Assembly: GCA_000934455.1 (NCBI GenBank)
Contig: KN884927.1
Location: forward strand, 31,375 to 95,374
DNA length: 64,000 nucleotides
Direction of reading: 5' to 3'
Source of the DNA: Apostichopus parvimensis
Taxonomy: Eukaryota > Echinodermata > Holothuroidea > Aspidochirotida > Stichopodidae
How positions within the stretch are numbered: the stretch's first letter is position 1; each line of letters opens with the position of its first letter. The translations under genes were made by a program, and so were the position numbers. The notes beneath the pieces are model-generated. The model saw nothing but the letters and a program-made list of their open reading frames with translations, searched no databases and was not told the origin of the DNA. This document shows, one piece after another, positions 11,374 to 22,437 of the stretch.

Positions 11374-13922
11374 TGAAGGATTTTCCATTATCAACAAACG
11401 AAAAAGTCTTCTCCGAAGAGACGATTACAGATGCACACAGATTAGCTGAGACAGCGATTTACTACATGAAGGAGACAAACTATGGCGTCATTGGTGGAAG
11501 TTTGGCAGGAATCGTAAGTGGTGTAATGTCAATCGCTGGGGCAGCATGGATTCTTTTCACAATTGGAGAATTAGGGTAATAATTTATGGGAATTAGTAGG
11601 ACTAGACAGAGCTGGTGTGAACATCGGGTTTTCGGTCGAGAAAGTCATTGGGGATTAAAACAAGAATTTTTGTTAATGATCATTTCTCAAAAGCGAAATA
11701 TTTTGCTCCGGTAGCAGAATGAGCAGAAGAAGCTTCGTATGATCAACTTTTAGAGACAATTCCAGAACCAGCTCTTGGTGATGCAAATATAACATTCCGT
11801 TTCTTTGTGAGGCGATAACTCGACGCTGACACCGACCTTTCTGATGGTTACATGGCTGCCTCTCTATGGGAGGTTGGTCTGGCTGCGTTGGAGGAAGATC
11901 CGTTGCAGCTCGAGTAGCACTAAGTAATATTGATGTAAGTTGTAATCTAATTGGATATGGTTTTAACAATATCGTTTCCTTTACATGGGTTACAGGGATA
12001 TGTATATCACTTTGATAAATTCTTGACAGTGTGTCCACTCTTGTATATTCAGATAGTTATTAAATGAGACACAATGGCGACATTTAGCAGAAGTGAGAAG
12101 ATTTCTGTGTTGGTGTTCTCTCACATCGATAGGCTGAGAGAGATTATTGTAACTTTAGCTACAATGTGCTTTAGGTTAGGTTCAACTTTGGTGTTACCAA
12201 AGCAAAGTCATTTAGTAATTTTGATAATTCAATAATACATTTTTTCCAAAACAGCGTCCCGATTCCGACTGTTTTTATTCTGCTGGTTGCTAATCGGTAA
12301 ATACAATCCATTCCAGATAATAAAGGTGAGAGCGTGACATAAAATGTTCACTTACATATTTCATTGTACACCTTTATCATTTTGAGGTCAATACACTAGA
12401 ACTGATATAACTAATAGAACGTACACGTCAGCTTTGAAATGTCTAAGATAACTATAATAACCGTGGATGTGCATGAACATATCGGACTCCATAGTGCAAA
12501 GCTGCGCGAATAGAAATTACATTGAATGGACAAAGTAAACCGTCTATGCTTTAACGTGTTACTATTTACTTGGAGCTGTTAAGATTGGTAAAAGACTTTT
12601 AGAGAGATGTTTTTTCCCTCTACCAGTAAGTTAAATTGATAAAATTGGATAAATGATAACTTATCCGATATTTGAATATACTTATAATTCACGGCCGACT
12701 TTGAAATATTGAAAGTACATGTCAATTATCACCTGTTCTATGCTTACCAAAATATTTTAGAGCAATGAAGCAGCAATAGTTTATTAACAAATTTACACTT
12801 TGAACAAATTGTATCTTTCCAATGCTTCTAGATGTTAGTTTGCGTGTTAGAACAAAGCTGAAATATTTATCTATTAAAATAAAAACCTATGATATTGATG
12901 ATTATTTCAAAAATTTTGGTTCAACCATTGTTTTGATTCAGAAAGTGTAGAAAGTATACATGTTGACCTTTTAATTTTCAAAAAGAAGTCTAGGTTTTAC
13001 TTAGAAACAGGCCAGCACCTTCATAAATGTTCTAAAACAAGCCTAACATATAAAAACTAACCTGAAAAGATCAGGGCTATAGAGAATTGGACATTTGAAT
13101 TACCATCGGAATCTTGCCAAAAACCCGTCCAAAAGCAGAAAAATCTCTTCATTGTTTCAAAAAGATCATATATCGCTCACCTTACACCCTTTTTATTAAA
13201 AATCCGATAAATGTTATGTTCTTTACAGGCATCCTTGCAAAACTAAAGCAATGAAATAGGGATAGCGCCACACAAGCGTTGTGAAAACAATTTGCATAAT
13301 GCGGTACGGTCCAGGTGTGCGTGTGCTTGAATATTTGTGTTAATGTATTGTATATATCCTGGTGGAGGGGGCGTGTCCACAGTTCTTATTACAATCCTTA
13401 TATCTCGTTCATTTTGCAACCAATTTCCACAATTTTAGCCTCAAATGATAAAAGCTATTTAAGATACTACTATATTGATATATAATAAACCAAAAACAAA
13501 ATTGTTATCGCTATTGGCAGTATGTATTCCAAAATAAGCTACTTGGGGGGCCTAATTGGCATATTTGCAGATGAAATTAGCCCAATATTAGTGAAACTTA
13601 TCAAATATGAAATCAAAAATTGTTGCTCTTTCCATTGATATAAAGTTTCTTGTAAACTAGGTAACACTGCCTTGTAAAAGGAATATACAAGAAAGGTCTT
13701 ACGAACGCGGGACCATGCTGCCAGTAAACAATGTGAATACAATATGATTCAAAGTTTTTCCCCTTTATCTACACAGGCTAGAAATGATCTTGCTAAGTAG
13801 AAAGACGAAAAGAAAATAATTGGGCCGAAAGTAGCAGAGCAAAGTCAGAAGATTTTTCGGAGCTGCTCCTTGACCTTGCAAAAAATATGGAACCCATTAA
13901 TAAGATTTTCGGGGCAGATTAA
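11374..13922 (+). pseudogene. Apolipoprotein-L-like locus, broken
   Basis: Three plus-strand pieces follow the order expected of an apolipoprotein-L-like protein. At 11374-11579 a frame ends in an alternating Gly/Ala/Ile hydrophobic segment (GGSLAGIVSGVMSIAG), like the hairpin of that family. Shortly after, in another frame, comes VGLDRAGVNIGFSVEKVI, and near 11880-11937 GGRSVAARVALSNIDV. At 13797-13922 a last piece reads ERRKENNWAESSRAKSEDFS then LLLDLAKNMEPINKIFGAD and a TAA, similar in character to the helical C terminus. The pieces lie in different frames with stops between them, so the locus is a pseudogene, contains sequence errors, or has splicing I could not resolve. Family assignment is tentative. 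Confidence 0.33.
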
Positions 13923-16900
13923 CATTTATTTTAATATTAATATAATATATTAACATAATGTTGACGTTTGTCAATACACTTTCCAGAGTACATTTAAATG
14001 TCTGTTTCTCCAACCCTCAAGATCACAATGGAAATGGAACCGAAAACAACACCAAAAATACTGCGGATAGCTTTGAATCAGGTTTCAATGCTGTGTTTGT
14101 CAATACCGTTGTCCCTTGGACATTTTTCGTGCAAGATTATATAACCCAAAATGACATTGGTTGTCATTCATGGGGTTTCTGTTGTTTGCAACAGGCAACG
14201 AGGTACAATACCTGTGTACAGGCTCAAATATGTTGTAACATGGAATACACAGAAATTATTCTGCCGTTAAAGTTTTACTGTTGGTTTGAACAAAGGTATA
14301 CATTAAATATTTATGTCCAAAATATTGGCATACCGTTTAAGCAGTCCATCCAAACAATTTAGGTAAATAAATTAGCTTTGGCAAGGAATCCTGTTATAAT
14401 TCTTTCCAAAAAAAAGTATTATAATTATACGATCAAAAGTATGAATATCGATAATGATTGGTACACAAAATTATATAAATTTAGTCGCGCCCATTTGTTT
14501 GAACAAGCCAATGGAAGTATATTAGTAAATGCATATGAAGTAAGGAGGAAACAACCCACAACTCATCTTTCATACCAAACAACTTCACAAGTAAACTAAA
14601 TAGTACAAGTGCACATGTACTAGTCTACACAAAGTATCCACACAGTGCACATATATAGTATCTTAATCCGATTGTTACTGTTTTTTCCTAAATTCCGCTT
14701 TTGCAAGCATGGAAGCAAGAAAACTGACAAAAGAACAAAGTGACTAACTAATCCTCAACGAAAGGCACGAAGAACCAAGCCGCGAATGAAATATAGTAAA
14801 AGGCGAATCTGTATCTGCGAAGAACAGCACAGAACGTGGCTCGTGCGATATGCCTAATTCAACATATTGGATCAAGGCATAGACCTACTTTTGTTTGAAG
14901 GTATTTTTCTTCATTCGAGACCTTTAAGGTAACGTAGATTATTATGGATTGATCACTCGAATCGAGGCCCTCCTTTCAATCTCGAACATTCGATGAGGCT
15001 CAAAGAACTTACCATTACCACTTATTGTCCAGCAAATTTACTGAATATATAGTCAGTAGTAGGTTAAGTAATCGTATTTCGTGTTTACATGTAGAGTGAT
15101 GTAGTGATTTGCTGATCGAGGAACTGTAAGTGATGAATATTCATACCCTACTGTGTGTATATGAGCCGTTGCTTAACGTTTGTAATGTAGTCAGTTATTT
15201 TCAAAAACATTTTTACGAGTTGAACCATTTTGTAAAAATGTTTGGTAATCTTCACCTGTATTTTTACAGAGTCATTACTTGGTACATTTAAACCAGGGAC
15301 ACCGCCAGTTTTTAATTGCAATATAGAGAAACATATAAAGCCAGACGTTGTGTATTGATTTTGCTCAAACATACAGTGCAACTCTAATGTTTTACTACTG
15401 TAATGTTTAGATTACCCTAGTTGTCTGTATGTATACTTGATATAGGTATACAACACCCGTGTGTACTATCCCATGTACAGCTCGTTTCTGGTATGGTTGA
15501 ATGGTAATTTCAAAAGACAAAAGAACCATAGTTGAGATCATTGCTTATTCACTGAAGTAAGAGGTTTGCGTAGGGCTATATGCATATGGCATTTGCAGCA
15601 TAGTAATTAGGGAGACACATTTAATGGTCTACATATCTATCTGCCAGTGTTACAAGGCCCATTCTGATCAGGAGAAAGCCACAGTCGCGTGCACAGGATT
15701 TCGCAGGTGGAGGTAGCAACTTCCAAATTTTCTCCAACTGACTTAGTAAGGGGACTGAGCTCTTGTGGAAGGGCCAGAAGCAAATAAAGAATTTCATAAA
15801 AGAGGGGACAGCGCTGGAGTCATTGAAGCCGGAGAAAACAATGAAGTCAAATGGAGCATTTTATGGCACGTGTATACTATAAATTATGTCTAAATAGGTA
15901 GGCCAAACCGTAAGATTTTGTTAATAAATACTTTATGTTATGTTTCTTAAAAGAGTGGGGTCGATTCCACACACAGTAGTGGTCCAACTCTGCCCAGCTG
16001 AATGCAAAATTCACCCGACTGAACCATTTTACATCGACTGGCGATCGGAGGTAGGGAGGTGATGGCCCCGGATCCACTGCGCCACTGACTGCCATGAACG
16101 ATATCCTACCCAGTGACCAATTTACCCTCATTCGAATATTCTGGCACCCGTGAAGACGGTTTATCTTAAGTTCAGAGCTTAGATACTGACTATAGCAACA
16201 ATCATAGAAGAGAATTACCACATCTAAAAAATACACACAATGTATCAAATGATGCAAAGTGGCGGTGACTTGTAAGTTGTCGCAACTCTACCTACTGTTC
16301 TGCGTTGACGTATCTAAGTCAATAATAATACGTACAAATATTCCGTAATTCCTGACAATTTACATCTAAATAATGCTTGTAAATTCAATTTTTTAGGCCT
16401 CAATATTTTTGTCAGAATACTTCAACAACAAGGGAACACTAGAAATGTAGTTACGTTCCTCTTAACCACCTCTATGAGGCTGTATTGGGTGTGGTGTTAT
16501 GGATGTTATTTCTGGAGTTTACCTCGAAACAGCTGTTTGCTAAAACAATTGAAATGTTTTCTTGTAGTAATAGTTTTATTGAGAAAATTAAACTTTGTAG
16601 GAGGCCTTTACATTTGATCCAAACATCCAAAAATCATCACTTCAAAACGGTTGAGAGAATATCGGTTTTATAATTCAACAGTTGGATACTTTGAATAATT
16701 AGATATGGAAAAGGTTTCTACCTACTTACCAACCTAGAGCATAACAAACATGTCTCATAGCGACCACTTTTTAAAAACAAACTAAAACATAGCCTATTCG
16801 CTCATATTTTAATAAATCTTTACAATGAAAGGACGTAGTCGTGTCCTCTAAAATAGGAACCAACTCTGTAAAGTGTAGCTCTGAAAACAAAACCAATTTT

Positions 16901-19679
16901 GTGCAAAACTCTACGAAAGAATGTTGATGACGTGCGTGTAATTTTACAAGCCACGCTAAAGTCTATGAATAAGTTGAGTGTACGTATGAGTAATCAGTAA
17001 CAAGAAATCCGTAGTCATAACCGTGAACGTTTTACTATGATTGGCTACTGAACCGTATCATGCTTGAACAATAATCGGAATTCATAGACATAAGTAGTAC
17101 TGGAAACGTGAAAGAAACCAAGACAATGGAGAAGGATTCGCTGAAAATCGTTTTACCAATGATAAAAGAAATATAAATTCACTTAGCAACGGCAACGTCA
17201 TTTTGCTTAAGTGAATTGTTTTGTATATCACGAGTATGCAGTGTATTTATACTTATATTGCGTCATTTGTACACTGTAACGTTGCTACATGCTCAAGTAC
17301 AAAGATATTGTTAGGATTGTTTGAGATTCCAGAATATTATACTGTTATGGAAACGAAAAAACACACAATTAGGTTGCCACCACTGCATGTTGTGAAGCAT
17401 ATATAAACTTATGTTATGCTATGTGTGTCCTCACCAGTGAAACGATTTCTTCTCCTGACTAATCCCCTAATTAGTGAATCATTCCGATTTATTACCACAC
17501 CATGTAAATACTTTGAATTGTTTCTTACGTTGACTCAAAATATGTTACCTTCACCATTTCTGAATGGCCACCCCACCCAACCCCCACGCCTTCAACTATT
17601 GTATTATCAAAGGTATGAGCATAGGAATATGGAACATTTAATTGTTGATGGGCTATTTGAATAAACACTCCCCACAACTATAGTAACCTGTACATACCTA
17701 CAATGACAGTTCAGGTCATACGGCGAAGCAATATTTAATACAGAATAATAATCAAATGAAACTGATTAATCATGGTGTTCTGTAAATAAAAGAGTTATTA
17801 TCCAGTTCCTACCTATATAGAAATGGCGGCTGCCATATAACTGACAGTATATATTCGTATTCAATTAGTCCATTATATTACCACAAGAAGTCTGTATGAA
17901 ATGTGACAATGGAAGGGCAGGGATGGGGTTTTAACAGGTGTGCTAATGTGAGCCTTGTTGCGTAAATTATGTTGGCCATTTAACAACAACGTGAAGAATA
18001 GTAAACTCCTACTGGTGATGGTTGCTCCTGTCAGGGAAGAGAGTGGCGATTAAATTCACATCACTGCTACACTCTTAAAACGACCTTGTAATTTTTCCGA
18101 CCAGAAATTCTAGTCAAACTATTTTTGACTATAAAAAATCGTTTTGACAAGATATTCTCGTTACGGTCACTCTGATCTAGTTAATTTACAAGTTTATCAG
18201 CCGACAACTAACAAGATATCCGGAGTCACAGCTGAGCTTTTTTTATTAGTTTGCTTATGGAATTCAGACGTTTGACTTTAACATTTTTGTCGGCGCGCAA
18301 CCATCGGCCTAGACTAATACTACACAAAGTAAGAAAACTATTACTAGAGGTTAACACAATACATCGAAACATTTAACAGTACAGGCGACACGTCCTGCCG
18401 ACGTTTATGCAATGAGTATAGCCGGTATTTATAACACCCGTTGAAGTCATTCAACTAGGCTTAACGTTACTGGGGAACATCAGTTCAAAGTTGCTTGCAT
18501 TTTGTACCAGGATGTGTTTAGGCTATTGTCGTTAGTTTACTAACGCTCTTAGAGCCTACGCTGTCCTCGTCGGCTAGATATAGCTAGGCCTAGTAGGGTG
18601 CTCAAATATTTCGTGCATTGAAGCCACAGATTTGATTGTAACCTCACGATTCTTTCACCTTATGCCATCGACGTTCATTTTGGGGATATATGACTAACAA
18701 ACTGTCACGAGTTTGTATAAAATAACTCTTCTCTGTCATCTGTGTCCAAAGATAGAACTTCACTGTGCTAACGCCCTAGGCCCTAGGCTAGTACTGAGTA
18801 GTAGGAATATTTAGTAACGGTACAACTATAACCTAGACTAGGGCCTACATATGCATATAACCACTAGTATACTCTGTATTTGAAGAGCTCAGATGCAAAA
18901 GTTCTTACGTGCCATCTGAATAATTTGGAGAAAATCACAAAAAAACTGTTGCAGGACTTGGAAATATTTGTTTCAGAGTGGAATTGGAGCTGATGGATTG
19001 GTTATTACCATAGTTTTGAATAGGAAACATTTTGGAAATCTGGTACTTATTATTCTGAGAACTGTGACTAATTAGTAATTAGGAAAATATGGATGTAAGC
19101 CCTTTTGCAATAAAATGAAGTGTGCAATCAGACATTTCACACGAAAAAATTCTAAAAATCTGGTTCACAGTATACTGTCAAAGATTTATTCGCACTTAAC
19201 ACAGATTACATGGTTTGTGTGAGCTGAGGTTGAACGGAGTGGTGGGAGGGGGGTGTAAGGGGGTGAAATGAATCTTGAAACACTTACGTTATAGCATTTA
19301 ATATGAATTTTTGTAATGCAGATTAAAGGGTGAAAGGCGCAACGACCGCAGGGGAGGGAGGATGCAAGGGGTTTGGGTGGGCTGCAGGGAGTGGCAAGCT
19401 CCCCTCCTTTGCACGTAAGGTTGCTCGCCCATACAAAGCATTGCTCTATACCTCCTTAGGTAATCCAACTTGCAACAGGTGGTTGCAAACTTGCCTTGCT
19501 TGGGGGAGGGAGTGGGGTGGGGGATGGGTTCATGTTGTACCTGGTATACAGATAAACTAGTGAATTATAACAGTAAACATACCAATAAGGATGACAATGT
19601 TGGTAAAAATAATAATAACAAGAGTATCAGGACGCTCTTGATGCATAGTTGAGCCAGCCACAGAGAAACAAAGAGACCT
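13923..19679. other. Long stretch without a supported gene
   Basis: A plus-strand open frame at 13958-14362 (134 codons, Cys-rich second half) has no family resemblance and follows directly on the ApoL-like stop, so it may be 3' flank. G-rich runs at about 19240-19265 and 19500-19525 have the spacing of potential G-quadruplexes. Nothing else stands out. Confidence 0.4.
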
Positions 19680-19698
19680 GAATACATTCATTTGTGAC

Positions 19699-19947
19699 AC
19701 ACACACAATATCATTCCATTCAATTCATTGCTGCGGAAGTACACACACACACACACACACACGCGAAAACACAAACAGACCTGAATACATTCATTGCTGA
19801 CACACACACACGCGCGCGCACGCACACACACAGTATCATTCCATTCCATTCATTGATTCGTAAGTACACACACACACGAAAACATGGCGATGAGATCAGC
19901 AACTTCGCGGAAACACAAACAGACACACATACATACACACACACAGC
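19699..19947 (+). repeat. (CA)n microsatellite cluster with interspersed unique 30-mers
   Basis: Runs of CA, ACGC and CACG alternate with a short recurring sequence (roughly TATCATTCCATTCATTGCTG and CAGACCTGAATACATTCATT). The region is thus a compound minisatellite built on microsatellites. Protein-like readings through it are artefacts of the repeat. Confidence 0.85.
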
Positions 19948-19984
19948 CTCATTACATTAGTTTCGCTACCATTTCATGGCTCAA

Positions 19985-20099
19985 CTAATGATGTTGATAA
20001 TAATAACAGTAATGTTGATAAAAATAACAGGAATGTTTATAATAATGTTGATTAGTAACAATAATGTTGATAATAATAACAATAATGCTGATAATAATA
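19985..20099 (+). repeat. AATGTTGATAATAATAAC-type low-complexity repeat, truncated by a gap
   Basis: About six degenerate copies of an 18-20-base AAT/GTTGAT unit run directly into the N gap, which probably reflects collapse of the same repeat. Confidence 0.7.
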
Positions 20100-20149
20100 N
20101 NNNNNNNNNNNNNNNNNNNNNNNNNNNNNNNNNNNNNNNNNNNNNNNNN
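20100..20149. other. Assembly gap (50 N)
   Basis: Exactly 50 N between a trinucleotide-rich repeat and the last SET exon. Confidence 0.95.
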
Positions 20150-20169
20150 TAGCATGTCAAGTTACATAC

Positions 20170-20368
20170 CTGTTGTCTAACTTGTCTCCATGGTGCATCT
20201 TTTCTACCATAGTCATATCGAATTTCATCACCAGGAAGGATATCACACCTTGCTACCAAAACAAGTTGTGCAGTGCCATCTATGAGAATCTTTAATACTT
20301 TGGCATTGGGACTCTTCCATGCATCATTTGCATATCTACCTAAGCAATGGTTCAAAGTTGCATCAACA
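20170..20368 (-). CDS. SET domain exon, C-terminal half (KMT5A-like)
   Basis: Minus strand, acceptor CTTTGAG and consensus donor CAG followed by GTATGT. The translation starts VDATLNHCLGRYANDA, where SET proteins of the KMT5A/PR-Set7 type carry a (C)-I/V-D-A-T...LGR-x-x-N motif. It goes on to LVLVARCDILPGDEIRYDYG, matching the I..GEE/DE...YDYG motif that ends the SET fold and supplies the catalytic tyrosine, and ends DAPWRQVRQQ. The family transfers methyl groups to lysine, classically on histone H4. It pairs with the exon at 20911-21061 by phase (2 into 2). Downstream exons, if any, would lie beyond the N gap. Recognition of the SET fold is firm; the KMT5A subtype is inferred. Confidence 0.62.
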
Positions 20369-20578
20369 CTCAAAGAAAGTAAATGTTGTCAATGCACTGG
20401 TAACAATAAGTCAAATTATTTGTTTGCAATCATCTACTGATGAAACCTACAACTTCAGTTGGTACCACAATCGTTCACTTAGTTCTTCACTTACAATAAT
20501 ACAATCAATCAGTGAAGGTCCACTATGTGGCCATATGTGTTAACTCCTACTATACTGACATACAGAATGTGGAATACA

Positions 20579-20697
20579 TCTGGACTCGGACTTGAGACCT
20601 AGTCCAGGGGATCTGAAGTCCGAGACAAGTCTGACTGCAAGACATCCCAGGTCTGAGTTCAAGTCCACAACAAAAGGACTTGAGTCCTACAGCACTG
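20579..20697. repeat. Degenerate GGACTTGAGTCC-type repeat
   Basis: Several variants of GGACTTGAGTCC, GACTTGAGACC, AAGTCCGAGAC and TTCAAGTCC lie within about 120 bases in both orientations. They form an imperfect palindromic satellite in the intron between the SET exons. Confidence 0.6.
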
Positions 20698-20766
20698 GGT
20701 TATAAGATGATGTGGTATGAGGAAGGGAATGCTACACAAACTGAGGTTATTGAAAGAACTACAACA

Positions 20767-20772
20767 TTTATT
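20767..20772 (-). promoter_or_regulatory. Possible poly(A) signal AATAAA
   Basis: Minus-strand AATAAA about 450 bases after the stop of the DUF7869-like gene. If used, the transcript would include the first SET exon in its 3' UTR. A single hexamer is weak evidence. Confidence 0.25.
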
Positions 20773-20910
20773 GAATAATATGAAAGGAAATTTACTTTGG
20801 TCCTGATACTATAACACATTTTTATGTTGCTTAGTACACACCATATCCAATTCAAGTACTGTAGAAGCTGCTGTGGAATGAGTAGAGGTATTACAAGACA
20901 TTTGACCTAC

Positions 20911-21061
20911 TTAGCACAATTCCTTCCTCCCATCAACAAAATAGTAAACATATGCCAGGTCATCAACATGTTTTCATAGTTAGATGCTGCTTCCAACTTC
21001 CCCTTGTATTCCACCAAAAATTCGCCTGTTGAGAAGCTTTTGTCTGCAAACAGCTCTTTAC
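20911..21061 (-). CDS. SET domain exon, N-terminal half, frame-disturbed
   Basis: Minus strand, acceptor TACTACAG and donor AA followed by GTAGGT. The frame opens GKELFADKSFSTGEFLVEYK, matching the G-x-G-x-F/V-A...F..GEF/DFv.EY.G start of SET domains. The next expected block, a Tyr-rich strand (YVYYFVDGRKEL), is present but in a different frame from the first half. The official frame reads LMTWHMFTILLMGG there. The splice to 20368 is in phase with the first frame, which would need two compensating shifts. Either the exon has indels (pseudogene) or there are assembly errors. It lies about 160 bases downstream of the DUF7869-like stop on the same strand. Confidence 0.5.
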
Positions 21062-21222
21062 CTGTAGTAAGTAGAACAAGTAAATATACAACATGCTTCT
21101 TCCACCTATGTCCATATAGTTCTTCTATATCTGGGTAATACAATTGTAGACTCAGTGTACTTTTGTACAAACACTGATAAAAAGAAATGTTTAGACAGTA
21201 GGCAGTTAAAGGACAATAAATA

Positions 21223-22437
21223 TTACAAACTAGATACAATTCTCTTAAATGCGTAGAAGTTCTTGACAGTGAGTAGACCAGGAGGCGGGAGGATTTCCAG
21301 AATTTTCGCTTCAGTTATCTTGAAAGTTGGGACTGCCCTAAAGTTCTGGCTGACAACCGACTTAAAGTCATACACCATCCAGTCAATGTTATAGATCATC
21401 ACCCTTCCGACCTCACCAAACGCGTCATAATACTCACGGGGCAACAGGATGGTTTCTTTGGTGCGCAGAATTTTCTCAACCCTGCCAAACGCACGATCTG
21501 CCGGCATGTACGAGTGACCGCGGACCGGGAATACATGCTCTATTGTCACATTGTGTTGGTAGGCCAGAATGTTGAGGGCAGCAAGAACAGTGAAGTTTTT
21601 GTTTTGGCCAATACACAAATCGCTGAACAGTCGGATTGTTTTGATCCCATGGTTCGCAGCAGAGAGTCGCTCGTTGAGGAAATGGGTGAGAGCGCTTGCA
21701 ATCTGATTTGCCCCTCTGCCCTGCTGATGCTCACCCCAAGTGTAAAACTTGACGTGTTCCTTGGTTTGCTCCCCTGGATGGTGCTCAACAATGCCCAAGA
21801 AGTACAACCACAGCTGCCTAGCATAATATGCCTCCCCTATTGGCGACTTGGGGAGAGCTTGGTTCTGCATCAAATCGAAGCAGACAGTCAAAACTGTCTC
21901 ATCAGTGTCCTCTTTCAGCAGTGAGTAGAACTTCTTCCCTCGCATCTTGTGAACCAACAGCTCAGTCACAAGTTCCTGCTTCCTTTCAGGGGCATCCGTT
22001 GCTTTAATGAGCGACGTCATCTTGGTGCAGGAGGAGCACACATCCTTCTTAGGATTCCCAAACCCCAAGTTGAATGATGTCATGAACACATCATAATAGA
22101 ACTGGTACTTCACTTCTAAGGGACCATCATACTCTGGTGTGAACATTTCAAACATCTTCTTCACGTTCAGATGGCAGGGTAAGTATTTCCTATGGGGAGT
22201 CTTACCTCGACCATAGTGAGAGGAGACGCACCTAAAGCGTTTGATATGTTCCACGATCCTCTCCTTTAACTCTATGTAGTCTGGATTTCTTCTTGGCCCT
22301 CCTCTTCTCTCCGGTCGCATGTTGTTGGTAGACCACTTATATGCAGCGATGTTCCTCATGCGCTTGGCACCAACACAGAAAATGGAGAGGAAGGTTCGAC
22401 TGCAGACCTCCAGTATATGACCGTCTTCATCTATGAC
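21223..22437 (-). CDS. Exon 3 of the DUF7869-like gene (catalytic-like core)
   Basis: Acceptor TTTTCCCAG, then GTC ATA GAT (VIDEDGHILEVC), open for 404 codons to TAA. It holds all of the conserved motifs of the family core. Entry is in phase 0, matching the donor of exon 2. Confidence 0.72.
   Translation of the reverse strand, partial: VIDEDGHILEVCSRTFLSIFCVGAKRMRNIAAYKWSTNNMRPERRGGPRRNPDYIELKERIVEHIKRFRCVSSHYGRGKTPHRKYLPCHLNVKKMFEMFTPEYDGPLEVKYQFYYDVFMTSFNLGFGNPKKDVCSSCTKMTSLIKATDAPERKQELVTELLVHKMRGKKFYSLLKEDTDETVLTVCFDLMQNQALPKSPIGEAYYARQLWLYFLGIVEHHPGEQTKEHVKFYTWGEHQQGRGANQIASALTHFLNERLSAANHGIKTIRLFSDLCIGQNKNFTVLAALNILAYQHNVTIEHVFPVRGHSYMPADRAFGRVEKILRTKETILLPREYYDAFGEVGRVMIYNIDWMVYDFKSVVSQNFRAVPTFKITEAKILEILPPPGLLTVKNFYAFKRIVSSL

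Noticed and set aside
13958-14362. 134-codon plus-strand open frame, Cys-rich
   Set aside because: No domain pattern, no splice borders, and it begins just after the stop of the ApoL-like piece; probably chance.
19694-19960. Thr/His-rich frames on both strands
   Set aside because: Direct translation of the CA microsatellite.
21514-21924. Plus-strand frame of 136 codons
   Set aside because: Antisense shadow of exon 3 of the DUF7869-like gene.
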